Assembly (NCBI RefSeq): GCF_001427865.1 | Contig: NZ_LMHH01000001.1 | Span: 806,001-870,000, forward strand | Length of the DNA stretch: 64,000 nucleotides | Source: Altererythrobacter sp. Root672 | GTDB taxonomy: Bacteria; Pseudomonadota; Alphaproteobacteria; Sphingomonadales; Sphingomonadaceae | Reading direction: 5' to 3' | Shown: positions 44,192 to 52,108 of the stretch, piece by piece | Layout of the letters: each line of letters starts with the position of its first letter | Numbering within the stretch: position 1 is the first letter of the stretch | Translations under genes and position numbers: made by a program | Notes under the pieces: model-generated | Seen by the model: the letters and a program-made list of their open reading frames with translations, nothing else | What the model was told of the DNA's origin: nothing | Database searches by the model: none

Positions 44192-44521
44192 ATGAATTCG
44201 GTGGTAACCAAGCGCGAAATTGTCAGGGAGAAGGTCGCCCGGTTCGGTGCACTGGGTGTGCTGCTTGTGCTTGGCGCTCTCACCTTCGTCGGTCCCTACG
44301 GTGTGCTGGCCTGGGGGGAGAACTTGGCTTTGCTCCAGCAGAGGCAGGAGCGGATCGCTAAGCTTCAGGCCGAACGAGACGAGCTTGAAAACCTGGTGGA
44401 TCGGCTCGATCCCAACCACGTCGATCCGGATTTGGCGACGGAATTGCTGCGCAAGAATCTCAACGTCGCGCATCCTGACGAATACGTCGTCGAACTCGAC
44501 AAGGCCGATCAGGTCAACTGA
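44192..44521 (+). CDS. ftsB: Septum formation initiator FtsB-like protein
   Basis: A 109-residue bitopic protein. It has a short cytosolic N-terminus (TKREIVREKVARFGA), one TM helix (LGVLLVLGALTFVGPYGVLAW) and a periplasmic coiled coil (LLQQRQERIAKLQAERDELENLV) ending in the conserved region after DPNHVDPDLATELLRKNLN. These are the DivIC/FtsB features; FtsB links FtsL and FtsQ in the divisome. It is placed just before pdhA, as in many alphaproteobacteria. Confidence 0.9.
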   Translation: MNSVVTKREIVREKVARFGALGVLLVLGALTFVGPYGVLAWGENLALLQQRQERIAKLQAERDELENLVDRLDPNHVDPDLATELLRKNLNVAHPDEYVVELDKADQVN

Positions 44522-44641
44522 GAGGCGTAGCCTCCGGCTACTGCAAAAATAGCGACAATCGGGGCGTTGCCAGCGACGCGATCTATTGCCTATAGGCGAG
44601 GCTCATCCTGCGCCATCACGGCGCCATCAGGGGAAGAGGCC

Positions 44642-45760
44642 TTGGCACGAGCCGCCAGTTCAAGTTCCGGCAAGACCAAACGAGTGCCGGCAAAGAAGCC
44701 CGCTGCAGAAGCCGCTGCAAATGCCGGAAATTCGGGCGATAATTTCGCCTTGCACAGCCTTCAGGAAACCTTCGAAGGGGACCGGCGCTTTCACGCGACC
44801 ACCGAAGAGCTCCTGACGTTTTACGAAAGAATGCTGCTGATCCGCCGCTTCGAGGAAAAGGCCGGCCAGCTTTACGGCCTGGGCCTGATCGGCGGCTTCT
44901 GTCACCTCTACATCGGTCAGGAAGCTGTCGCTGTCGGTCTGCAGGACGCTCTGCAGGGCGGTAAGGACAGCGTCATCACCGGCTATCGCGATCATGGACA
45001 CATGCTCGCCTATGGCATCGACCCCAAGATAATCATGGCCGAACTGACCGGGCGCCAGGCTGGTATCAGCCATGGCAAGGGCGGTTCGATGCACATGTTC
45101 TCGACCGAGCACGCCTTCTACGGCGGGCACGGCATTGTCGGCGCGCAGGTGCCGCTGGGTGCAGGTCTGGCCTTTGCGCACAAATATCGTGGCGACGGCG
45201 GGGTCTGCATGGCCTATTTCGGCGACGGCGCGTCGAACCAGGGGCAGGTCTACGAGACCTTCAACATGGCCAGCTTGTGGAAGCTGCCGATCGTGTTCGT
45301 CATCGAAAACAACCAGTACGCCATGGGCACTTCGGTCAAGCGCAGCTCGGCCGAGACCGAATTCTATCGCCGCGGGACGGCGTTTCGCATTCCGGGCATG
45401 AAAGTGAACGGCATGGACGTACTCGAAGTCCGCAAGGCCGCAGAGATCGCCGTCGCCCACGTGCGCGAAGGCAATGGGCCGGTACTGATGGAGCTCAACA
45501 CCTATCGCTATCGCGGCCATTCGATGTCGGACCCGGCCAAGTACCGCACTCGTGAAGAGGTGCAGGGCGTGCGCGACCACAGCGATCCGATCGAGGGCGC
45601 CAAGGCGGACCTGATCAAGATGGGCATGGACGAAGAAAAGCTGAAGGACCTCGACAAGCGCATTCGCGCGCAAGTGGCTGAGGCGGCCGATTTCGCGGAA
45701 AGCTCTCCCGAACCTGCGCCCGCTGAGCTCTATACCGACGTCCTGGTGGAGACTTACTGA
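44642..45760 (+). CDS. pdhA: Pyruvate dehydrogenase E1 component, alpha subunit
   Basis: About 372 residues from a TTG start at 44642 with GGGGAAGAGG just upstream; the ORF extends further left without conservation. A Lys/Ala-rich leader ([15 protein letters not shown]) precedes the E1-alpha fold. The TPP site is GDGASNQG...N, the phosphorylation-loop-like [15 protein letters not shown] is present, and [22 protein letters not shown] marks the start of the conserved core. It forms an alpha2-beta2 heterotetramer with PdhB and feeds acetyl-CoA synthesis. It is separated from pdhB by two bases. Confidence 0.95.
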   Translation: MARAASSSSGKTKRVPAKKPAAEAAANAGNSGDNFALHSLQETFEGDRRFHATTEELLTFYERMLLIRRFEEKAGQLYGLGLIGGFCHLYIGQEAVAVGLQDALQGGKDSVITGYRDHGHMLAYGIDPKIIMAELTGRQAGISHGKGGSMHMFSTEHAFYGGHGIVGAQVPLGAGLAFAHKYRGDGGVCMAYFGDGASNQGQVYETFNMASLWKLPIVFVIENNQYAMGTSVKRSSAETEFYRRGTAFRIPGMKVNGMDVLEVRKAAEIAVAHVREGNGPVLMELNTYRYRGHSMSDPAKYRTREEVQGVRDHSDPIEGAKADLIKMGMDEEKLKDLDKRIRAQVAEAADFAESSPEPAPAELYTDVLVETY

Positions 45761-45762
45761 CC

Positions 45763-47124
45763 ATGGCGATCGAGTTGAAAATGCCAGCCCTTTCACCGAC
45801 GATGGAAGAGGGCACCCTTGCCAAGTGGTTGGTCAAGGAAGGTGATTCTGTTTCCGCTGGCGACGTGCTCGCGGAAATCGAAACTGACAAGGCGACGATG
45901 GAATTTGAATCGATCGATGAGGGAACTGTCGGCAAGATCCTCGTGCCTGAAGGTACTGAAAACGTTGCAGTAGGGACTGTGATTGCGGTTCTGGCGGGCG
46001 AGGGTGAAGACGCTATGGTGTCGGCACCGGCTCCCACCGCGCCAGAGCCCAAGGTCGAAGCTCCGGTCGTGGCCGCGGCCGTCGATCGGCCGGTTGCCAA
46101 GTCGCAACCCGCTGCCGATCCGGACATTCCCGCGGGCACCAATATGGTCAAGCTGACCGTGCGCGAGGCTCTGCGCGATGCCATGGCGGAAGAGATGCGC
46201 CTGGACGATCGCGTGTTCGTGATGGGCGAAGAAGTCGCCGAGTATCAGGGTGCCTACAAGGTCACCCAGGGATTGCTCGAAGAGTTCGGCCCGCAACGGG
46301 TGATCGATACCCCGATCACCGAATATGGCTTCGCCGGCATTGGTACGGGCGCTGCAATGGGCGGCCTGAGGCCGGTCGTCGAGTTCATGACGTTCAACTT
46401 CGCCATGCAGGCGATCGACCACATCATCAACTCGGCTGCCAAGACCAACTACATGTCGGGCGGGCAAATGCGCTGTCCGATCGTGTTCCGCGGCCCGAAC
46501 GGCGCCGCGAGCCGTGTCGGTGCTCAGCACAGCCAGAACTACGCACCGTGGTACGCCAGCGTGCCCGGCTTGATCGTGATCGCGCCGTATGATTCCTCCG
46601 ATGCCAAAGGCCTGATGAAGGCGGCGATCCGGTGCGAGGACCCAGTAGTCTTCCTCGAAAACGAGCTGGTCTACGGGCGGAGCTTCGAGGTCGCTCAACT
46701 CGATGACCACGTCTTGCCGATCGGCAAGGCCCGCGTGGTCCGCGAGGGAAGCGACGTGACGATTGTGTCTTACTCGATTGCCGTCGGACTGGCGCTAGAG
46801 GCGGCTGACGCGCTGGCAGCCGAAGGCATCGAAGCCGAAGTGATCGACCTGCGCACCCTGCGTCCGCTCGACAAGGAAACCGTCTTGGCGAGCCTCGCCA
46901 AGACCAATCGCCTTATCGTCGCGGAAGAAGGCTGGCCGGGTTGCTCGATCGCCTCGGAGATCATCGCGATCTGCATGGAAGAAGGCTTCGACGATCTCGA
47001 CGCCCCGGTTCTGCGGGTCTGCAACGAGGACGTGCCGCTGCCTTACGCGGCCAATCTCGAAGCACTGGCGCTGATTAACACCGACAAGATCGCTGTCGCC
47101 GTTCGGTCGATCGTCGGCCGCTAA
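45763..47124 (+). CDS. pdhB: Pyruvate dehydrogenase E1 component, beta subunit with lipoyl domain
   Basis: A 453-residue protein. Residues 1-80 are a lipoyl domain with the modified Lys in [13 protein letters not shown]. An Ala/Pro-rich linker (~85-125) follows, then the E1-beta transketolase-like domain ([58 protein letters not shown]). A lipoyl domain on E1-beta rather than only on E2 is a known alphaproteobacterial arrangement. pdhC (E2) is not adjacent; the next genes are unrelated pilus genes on the other strand. Confidence 0.96.
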   Translation: MAIELKMPALSPTMEEGTLAKWLVKEGDSVSAGDVLAEIETDKATMEFESIDEGTVGKILVPEGTENVAVGTVIAVLAGEGEDAMVSAPAPTAPEPKVEAPVVAAAVDRPVAKSQPAADPDIPAGTNMVKLTVREALRDAMAEEMRLDDRVFVMGEEVAEYQGAYKVTQGLLEEFGPQRVIDTPITEYGFAGIGTGAAMGGLRPVVEFMTFNFAMQAIDHIINSAAKTNYMSGGQMRCPIVFRGPNGAASRVGAQHSQNYAPWYASVPGLIVIAPYDSSDAKGLMKAAIRCEDPVVFLENELVYGRSFEVAQLDDHVLPIGKARVVREGSDVTIVSYSIAVGLALEAADALAAEGIEAEVIDLRTLRPLDKETVLASLAKTNRLIVAEEGWPGCSIASEIIAICMEEGFDDLDAPVLRVCNEDVPLPYAANLEALALINTDKIAVAVRSIVGR

Positions 47125-47133
47125 CGGCCGACG
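47112..47133. terminator. Hairpin across the pdhB stop codon
   Basis: CGTCGGCCG and CGGCCGACG form a perfect 9-bp stem whose CTAA loop contains the pdhB stop. No T-run follows, so it may act as a mRNA 3'-end stabiliser or weak bidirectional terminator between convergent genes. Confidence 0.4.
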
Positions 47134-47148
47134 TCCGCCTTCAGGGGC

Positions 47149-47850
47149 TTAGAACGTCGAGTCCAGCTTGTTGCAGGTTGAGGCCGAAGCCGTCGGCGAG
47201 GGATTGTAGATCTGTGTCAGATCGCGATCGTCGCGGACGTAGAAGGCCGCTTCGCGACGTAGACGGATCTTGCCAAGCACCCAGTCGCCGAAGACAGGCT
47301 TATAGTCATAGCTGACTTCGGCGAAGATAATGGCGCTGTTCGCTTCCGCTTGAACACGGTTGGAACCGGCGCCCATACCTTGGAAACCAGAGGTCCCGGA
47401 CGAAGGTTGCGTGGCGCCCTGCGCCCCGTAGCTTGAAGGGGCGTTTAGCTTACCTTTGCAGCGCTGCCAGGTGATTGTCTGCAGGCCGGAGGCATTCCGC
47501 TGCAGGCTCGAGACAACGATCCGGCCCTTCTCGAGGATCTCCAAGCTACCGCCACCTTGAATCCGCGCACCGAGCAGTGCGTCGTTGATGTCGACTTCGC
47601 GAAGCTGGGGCAGGCCGAGTGGTACCGACTGCTTGGCGCGAGACAGGTTGTCGGCGACGGTCATGGCGATCTGGTTCACGCGCATGTTGGCGATAGCTAG
47701 GCCTGCCACTTCCACGCCCGTGAAGCCGAGCGCCATGAAGATGGGCAATGCGAAGCCGAATTCGATGAAGGCCATGCCTTCCTCGTCGCCTTTAAGGCGG
47801 CCGAGAAATGCGCGCGTCTCCTTGATGGCGGTGGTTATGTTGCCGGACAT
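47149..47850 (-). CDS. TadE-family pilus protein (module A, third gene)
   Basis: A 233-residue protein with a TadE-type N-terminal segment: short basic leader, GDEEGMAFIEFGFALPIFMALGF with the conserved Glu inside a hydrophobic helix, and a C-terminal periplasmic part (VVSSLQRNASGLQTITWQRC; SYDYKPVFGDWVLG; YVRDDRDLTQIYNP). It is last in the minus-strand order vWA-TadE-TadE, overlapping its upstream neighbour by 16 bases. It is clearly paralogous to the gene at 50826-51494 (shared SLQR...WQRC, DINDxxxGA and RDDRDLT motifs). The likely role is a pseudopilin-like part of a Tad pilus or surface structure. Confidence 0.83.
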   Translation of the reverse strand: MSGNITTAIKETRAFLGRLKGDEEGMAFIEFGFALPIFMALGFTGVEVAGLAIANMRVNQIAMTVADNLSRAKQSVPLGLPQLREVDINDALLGARIQGGGSLEILEKGRIVVSSLQRNASGLQTITWQRCKGKLNAPSSYGAQGATQPSSGTSGFQGMGAGSNRVQAEANSAIIFAEVSYDYKPVFGDWVLGKIRLRREAAFYVRDDRDLTQIYNPSPTASASTCNKLDSTF

Positions 47851-48467
47851 ATCTTGACCCCCACCCGAGCGGCTTGAGCGGAAAATGGCTGGTTGCGAAG
47901 GTAGGTCGACGCCATGATCGTATGGGTCTGTGAATCACCCAGCATCGCCCAAAGCGGGAAGATCCGCGTGTAGGTTACCTGGGCGCTGATCGAGAGGACG
48001 TCCTGCGCACCACCGCGCCCGGCCATGCCGACGTCGGTGTCATAGGTTCCGTTGCCATTTCGGTCGACGAAACACTCGTTCGCATCCCACTGGTTATTGC
48101 TATTCTTGTCGGTGAAATCTTCCGGCAGCATGATGTCGTTGTAGTTGGCATAGTACTGCGGATCGAACGTGAACTGGATATCCGTCGATGCATCACCGAC
48201 CGGAAGAACGGCCACGACCTGACTATTCACGCGTTTCTTGATGGAGCTCCATTCGGTATTCTCCAGTGACGCCGAACGTGCGCCTTCCTCGACCGCGCCC
48301 TGGAGCACCGCTTTGGCGTAAATGAGAAAGCCAAAGTCGAAGACGGCCATCAGCATCAACAGGAAGACCGGGGCGAGGATCGCGAACTCGATGATTGTCG
48401 AGCCGGTTTCGTCGGTCAGGACCTTCCGCAAGGTTTTGAGGCTTGCTCTCGTAAAGCGCTCGATCAT
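47835..48467 (-). CDS. TadE-family protein with calcium-loop-like repeats (module A, second gene)
   Basis: A 210-residue protein: TadE segment DETGSTIIEFAILAPVFLLML near residue 20, then a periplasmic domain with two consecutive Asp/Asn-rich loops, DKNSNNQWDANE and DRNGNGTYDTDVG, which follow the DxNxNxxxD pattern of EF-hand/dockerin calcium sites. The C-terminus has QVTYTRIFPLWAMLGDSQ. ATG 48467 overlaps the vWA gene stop (ATGA). It is the paralogue of 51482-52108, sharing the loops and the FPLxxLLG-like end. Calcium binding is inferred from the motif only. Confidence 0.82.
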   Translation of the reverse strand: MIERFTRASLKTLRKVLTDETGSTIIEFAILAPVFLLMLMAVFDFGFLIYAKAVLQGAVEEGARSASLENTEWSSIKKRVNSQVVAVLPVGDASTDIQFTFDPQYYANYNDIMLPEDFTDKNSNNQWDANECFVDRNGNGTYDTDVGMAGRGGAQDVLSISAQVTYTRIFPLWAMLGDSQTHTIMASTYLRNQPFSAQAARVGVKICPAT

Positions 48468-50551
48468 TGGACAAGCCTCAGGTCTGCGACTTCCTGCGCA
48501 ATGCTCCTGAAAGCGTTGCGGAGTTCGGTCGTGTTGTTGGCCTGGTAGGCGCGTCCGGGATCGGCGCAGCTCGACAGGTTGCCGCCCACCGCCGTTCCGA
48601 AGGCGATCGCCCAGATGCTGACCGCGCCGCGCTGCGCATCGCACAAGGCCTGGAACCGGCGAGCGTGCAGAGTCGCAAGCCCCGTGCCCGTGGTACCCGC
48701 AACGCGCTTGGAGACATCCTCGACACCGTATGCGGTATAGGAGGATGAAGCTTCCGCCGGTTCACCATCGGTCAGGAAGATGATGTGACGGCTGATTTGA
48801 CCGCCATTCGGGCCGGTAAGGTTGCGGCTCGCGAACATCCCTTGCGGGTTGATCAGGCGAAGGCCCCAGATCATGCCGACGTCGAGATAGGTGTTACCGC
48901 CCGGAGACAGCCCGTCGATGTAGGTATCGAACTCGGTCTTGGTCATGACATTGAGGTTGCGGATCCGCGCCGTCGGGCAGGTGTATCCTGGGTTGGGATA
49001 ATTGCTCAGATCGCTGGTGTTGACCGTGCGCTGAGCCGTTTGCTTCCGATTCCACGTGATGTCGCGCAGGACCGGACGCCACCTGAGCGTGTCGCTTGTG
49101 CCACCATCGACGTAGTTCAGGTCCTTCGCGGCAGCCGGAATGGGCGCGAAGGTGGACACCGCCGTTGTCGTGCGTTCTTCGATGCAACCATCCCAAGTTG
49201 TGCTCTTGCCCGTAAGACCCGCCAGCTGACGCAGGGCGACCATGTCGAACGATCCAGCCGTGTCGACACTGAAATCAGTGGGCAGAGTGCTCGGGTCAGA
49301 GAGGTAGTTGATCGCCGTTCCTGACTTGAACGCAGATACGTCAAGATTCAACGGCTTCAACGTCCAGTTCGTGAGTTTATATTTGGTCTGCTTGATGTAC
49401 TTTGTTTTCGTTACCTGCCTCGTGCAGCTATATTTGTTCCCATCGCTCCAGGGATTTGTAACGCGCGAGAAGGTCAATTTGTAGTAGTAGGCAGACGCGT
49501 CAGTGGGCTCGCTGGTTAGCCAGCTTCCCGAGCCGTCCTTCTGGTAGAGAACGGAATCCCCCTGGGCCTCCCCGCCCGGCCAGGACGTGCGCGGATACAG
49601 CCACACGTTAGGGGAGCTATCGATCGTGAAGCTGAGGTTGGACCCGTACTGATCGCAGTCATAGGTCGAGACATTCGACCCGGTCCCACTCTGCGCCAGG
49701 AACGGCTCTTTCGTCGCGGCGGTATCTTTGTTGAAGATCTGCGTGAGTGTTGTCGGCGTTGAACTCGAATCCGGAGCCCATTCGGTCACGGCCGTATTGA
49801 AGTTCGCAACACGGGATTCGACTTCCATGCTGTCGATCAGATTGCTGAGCGGAGCCTCGCCCTTCAAAGTGTTGGGGCTGCTCTTGAACAGGTCCTTCAC
49901 GTTCACGGCCTGGCTATATGGCACGAACCCATATCGCAGCTGCGACTGGGTATTGCCGACCATCGCGGTTTGCAGCGTGGTGTAGAAGTCCTTCGCGGCA
50001 GACTTCAGCGCGTCGATCTTCTTCGTCCCACTGATCGACTCGTCCATCGAACCGGTAACGTCGAGCACCAGCACGACGTCGATGTTCGGGACCTGGACGT
50101 CGGCGCTGCAGTTGACCGTAAGTTTGTACGGCTTTGCCCCGAACATTCCCATGATAACCATTGGAAGCGTGGTCTTGGCCGTTCCGCTGACCTTGCCCGC
50201 GACATCCGCAGAGGTCACGAAACTCGTGGTGTTGGTTCCGTAGTCTGCGTCTTGGAAGTTGAAGTTGAACATGCTTCTGGCGCGGGCCTTCGCCGCGTCG
50301 GTGTATATGGCCGCGGGCATAGCCTTGCGGCCCGCCAGAACAGCTGAGTCACATGCAGCCTGAATGCGGCTCTTCGTGAGATATACACGGCTGATGTCGA
50401 CCGCGCCGCCGATCACGGCAAGCATGGGCAGCGTGGCGGCAGCAGTCAAAGCCATGATGTTACCGGCTTCGTTGCGCAATAGCTGCTGGAGCACGCCTTT
50501 TCGGCTGCTCCTGCTAGGATTCCGCGATGCGTTTTGCTTGGCATCAAGCAT
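48464..50551 (-). CDS. TadG-like protein with von Willebrand A domain (module A, first gene)
   Basis: A 695-residue protein. The N-terminal TadG segment has RNEAGNIMALTAAATLPML and VDISRVYLTKSRIQAACDSA. A vWA domain begins at VVLVLDVTGSMDE (MIDAS Asp164), with a large insertion and a later metal-site/IFLTDGE region (HIIFLTDGEPAEAS) before a C-terminal helix. Such proteins are encoded with Tad pili and are thought to act at the outer surface, perhaps in adhesion. Module A is transcribed leftward: this gene, then the two TadE genes. It is the paralogue of 52105-54282. Confidence 0.88.
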   Translation of the reverse strand: MLDAKQNASRNPSRSSRKGVLQQLLRNEAGNIMALTAAATLPMLAVIGGAVDISRVYLTKSRIQAACDSAVLAGRKAMPAAIYTDAAKARARSMFNFNFQDADYGTNTTSFVTSADVAGKVSGTAKTTLPMVIMGMFGAKPYKLTVNCSADVQVPNIDVVLVLDVTGSMDESISGTKKIDALKSAAKDFYTTLQTAMVGNTQSQLRYGFVPYSQAVNVKDLFKSSPNTLKGEAPLSNLIDSMEVESRVANFNTAVTEWAPDSSSTPTTLTQIFNKDTAATKEPFLAQSGTGSNVSTYDCDQYGSNLSFTIDSSPNVWLYPRTSWPGGEAQGDSVLYQKDGSGSWLTSEPTDASAYYYKLTFSRVTNPWSDGNKYSCTRQVTKTKYIKQTKYKLTNWTLKPLNLDVSAFKSGTAINYLSDPSTLPTDFSVDTAGSFDMVALRQLAGLTGKSTTWDGCIEERTTTAVSTFAPIPAAAKDLNYVDGGTSDTLRWRPVLRDITWNRKQTAQRTVNTSDLSNYPNPGYTCPTARIRNLNVMTKTEFDTYIDGLSPGGNTYLDVGMIWGLRLINPQGMFASRNLTGPNGGQISRHIIFLTDGEPAEASSSYTAYGVEDVSKRVAGTTGTGLATLHARRFQALCDAQRGAVSIWAIAFGTAVGGNLSSCADPGRAYQANNTTELRNAFRSIAQEVADLRLVQ

Positions 50552-50708
50552 GGAACTGACCCCGAATAACTCGACCCAGTTCCAGCCATTACAGTTTTAC
50601 GGTGACCGGACCCTCAAAGAGGAGGGTTAACAATGTGTTTCGAGACCCCTGTCCAGAATCCACGGCCTGACATCTGCCGGGGAAAGGCATCATGACGCTT
50701 TATCACCT

Positions 50709-50727
50709 TATAAATCAATGATTTATA
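50709..50727. promoter_or_regulatory. AT-rich palindrome upstream of Tad module A
   Basis: TATAAATCA-A-TGATTTATA is a perfect 9-bp dyad with a one-base centre, 158 bases upstream of the vWA gene, in an AT-rich patch of an otherwise GC-rich region. A candidate operator or promoter element; no regulator is assigned. Confidence 0.45.
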
Positions 50728-50825
50728 GAGTGTTGAAATTAGTCGGCGCAGCAGCGGTCCGATCTCCGCTGGGTTGCGTTACCTCGGGTGCATCAACCCA
50801 TGCTGTGGCCAACGATCGTACCGCG

Positions 50826-51494
50826 CTAATCGCACTTGGAAGGCGTTGCGTTCAGCGTTGGGGGTTCTGTCAGGTCGCGATCGTCCCGGATGTTGAACGC
50901 GGCGAATTCCCTGATTTCGCCGAGGGGCAGGCCCATGACCGGCATCAGCCGTTGGTATCGATAGACGACCTCTACGACCATCACCGCGGTGTTGGGTGCC
51001 GCGGTCACTTCGGCTCCGGCCGGTCCCATTCCGCTCGCGATCGTGGCCCCTTCCACGCCGTAAGCCGATGCATCATCCTGTTCGCCGAAACAGCGCTGCC
51101 AGACTATCTTTTGACTGCCGTCGTCGTCTCGTTGCAGGCTCGACAGGATGATGCGCGCGTTCTTGTCGATGTCGAGAGGGCCGGCTTGCAGATCCGCGCC
51201 GATGAACACGTCGTTGATGTCGGCTTCGCTGATGGGTTTGTTTCTGAGCCCAGATTGTGATCCCATGCGTGAGGCGTTGTCGGACACCATAGCGGCCAAT
51301 TCACCGATCTGCTTGGTGGCGATCACGTAGTTGGCAAGCTCAAGTCCCGATCCCATGAGAATTAGGAGTAGCGGCAACGACAGCGCGAATTCGACGAAAG
51401 CCACGCCCCGCTGGTCTCGGCGCAGTTGCCCATAGGAGTGCAGCCTGCGGAATTTCGCAAATGGTGCGATCAAAGCGGTCCTCACGACGAGCAA
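50826..51494 (-). CDS. TadE-family pilus protein (module B, third gene)
   Basis: A 222-residue protein with DQRGVAFVEFALSLPLLLILMGSG near the N-terminus (TadE helix with conserved Glu) and a periplasmic C-terminal part containing IISSLQR-like (IILSSLQRDDD), IVWQRCFGE and FNIRDDRDLTEPP. Its order and motifs match the last gene of module A, so the two arose by duplication. It ends ~275 bases before module A. It overlaps the upstream TadE gene by 13 bases. Confidence 0.83.
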   Translation of the reverse strand: MLVVRTALIAPFAKFRRLHSYGQLRRDQRGVAFVEFALSLPLLLILMGSGLELANYVIATKQIGELAAMVSDNASRMGSQSGLRNKPISEADINDVFIGADLQAGPLDIDKNARIILSSLQRDDDGSQKIVWQRCFGEQDDASAYGVEGATIASGMGPAGAEVTAAPNTAVMVVEVVYRYQRLMPVMGLPLGEIREFAAFNIRDDRDLTEPPTLNATPSKCD

Positions 51495-52108
51495 TGCAAT
51501 TCTTGAGGTTCGGCCTGCGTGCCGAACGGCTGATTGCGAAGGATCGTGCTAGCCGTGAGCCTCGCTTGCGGATTCCAGCCAAGCAGGCCGGCGAGTGGGA
51601 ACCAACGGTTGTAGGTGAGGTTCGCCGTGTAGATCACGACGTCATTGGCGTTTCCACCACCTCTTACTCCGGCATCCGCATCCCACTGACCGTTGCCGTT
51701 TGCGTCGATATACAGTTCATTATTGTCGCAGACGCCGTTGCCGCTCGAAGCGCCGCCGCCTGTGTCATTGAAGGCTTCGGCCCGGTTCTGGGCACCCCCA
51801 TAGGATCTGTAGGCGATGTACGTAAACTCCAGGTCCCCATTGGGGACGATCCTTTGGACCTGGCTCTCGATACGGGCATCCATTGCCGCACGGGTCGCAT
51901 CAGTCGCGGTTTCAAGCGTCGAGGAACGCCCCGCCGCGTTGATTTCCCCTGCAAGGACCGAGCGAACGTAGAGATAGTGCCCGAGGTCGAACACAAACAT
52001 CAGCATTCCCAGAAAGATCGGTACGACAAGGGCGAATTCGACGACGGTCACACCCCGACAGTCATGCAACAGGCGCCGAACCGATCGAAGCAAGCCGGAG
52101 CTCTTCAT
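51482..52108 (-). CDS. TadE-family protein with calcium-loop-like repeats (module B, second gene)
   Basis: A 208-residue protein starting MKSSGLLRSVRR. The TadE segment is DCRGVTVVEFALVVPIFLGML; downstream is a loop region ICDNNELYIDANGNGQWDADAG-like (split: CDNNELYID, then DANGNGQWDADAG), again with the DxNxNxxxD calcium-site pattern, and the end NLTYNRWFPLAGLLGWNPQ matches its module A paralogue. It overlaps the vWA gene stop by four bases. Confidence 0.82.
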   Translation of the reverse strand: MKSSGLLRSVRRLLHDCRGVTVVEFALVVPIFLGMLMFVFDLGHYLYVRSVLAGEINAAGRSSTLETATDATRAAMDARIESQVQRIVPNGDLEFTYIAYRSYGGAQNRAEAFNDTGGGASSGNGVCDNNELYIDANGNGQWDADAGVRGGGNANDVVIYTANLTYNRWFPLAGLLGWNPQARLTASTILRNQPFGTQAEPQELHCSS

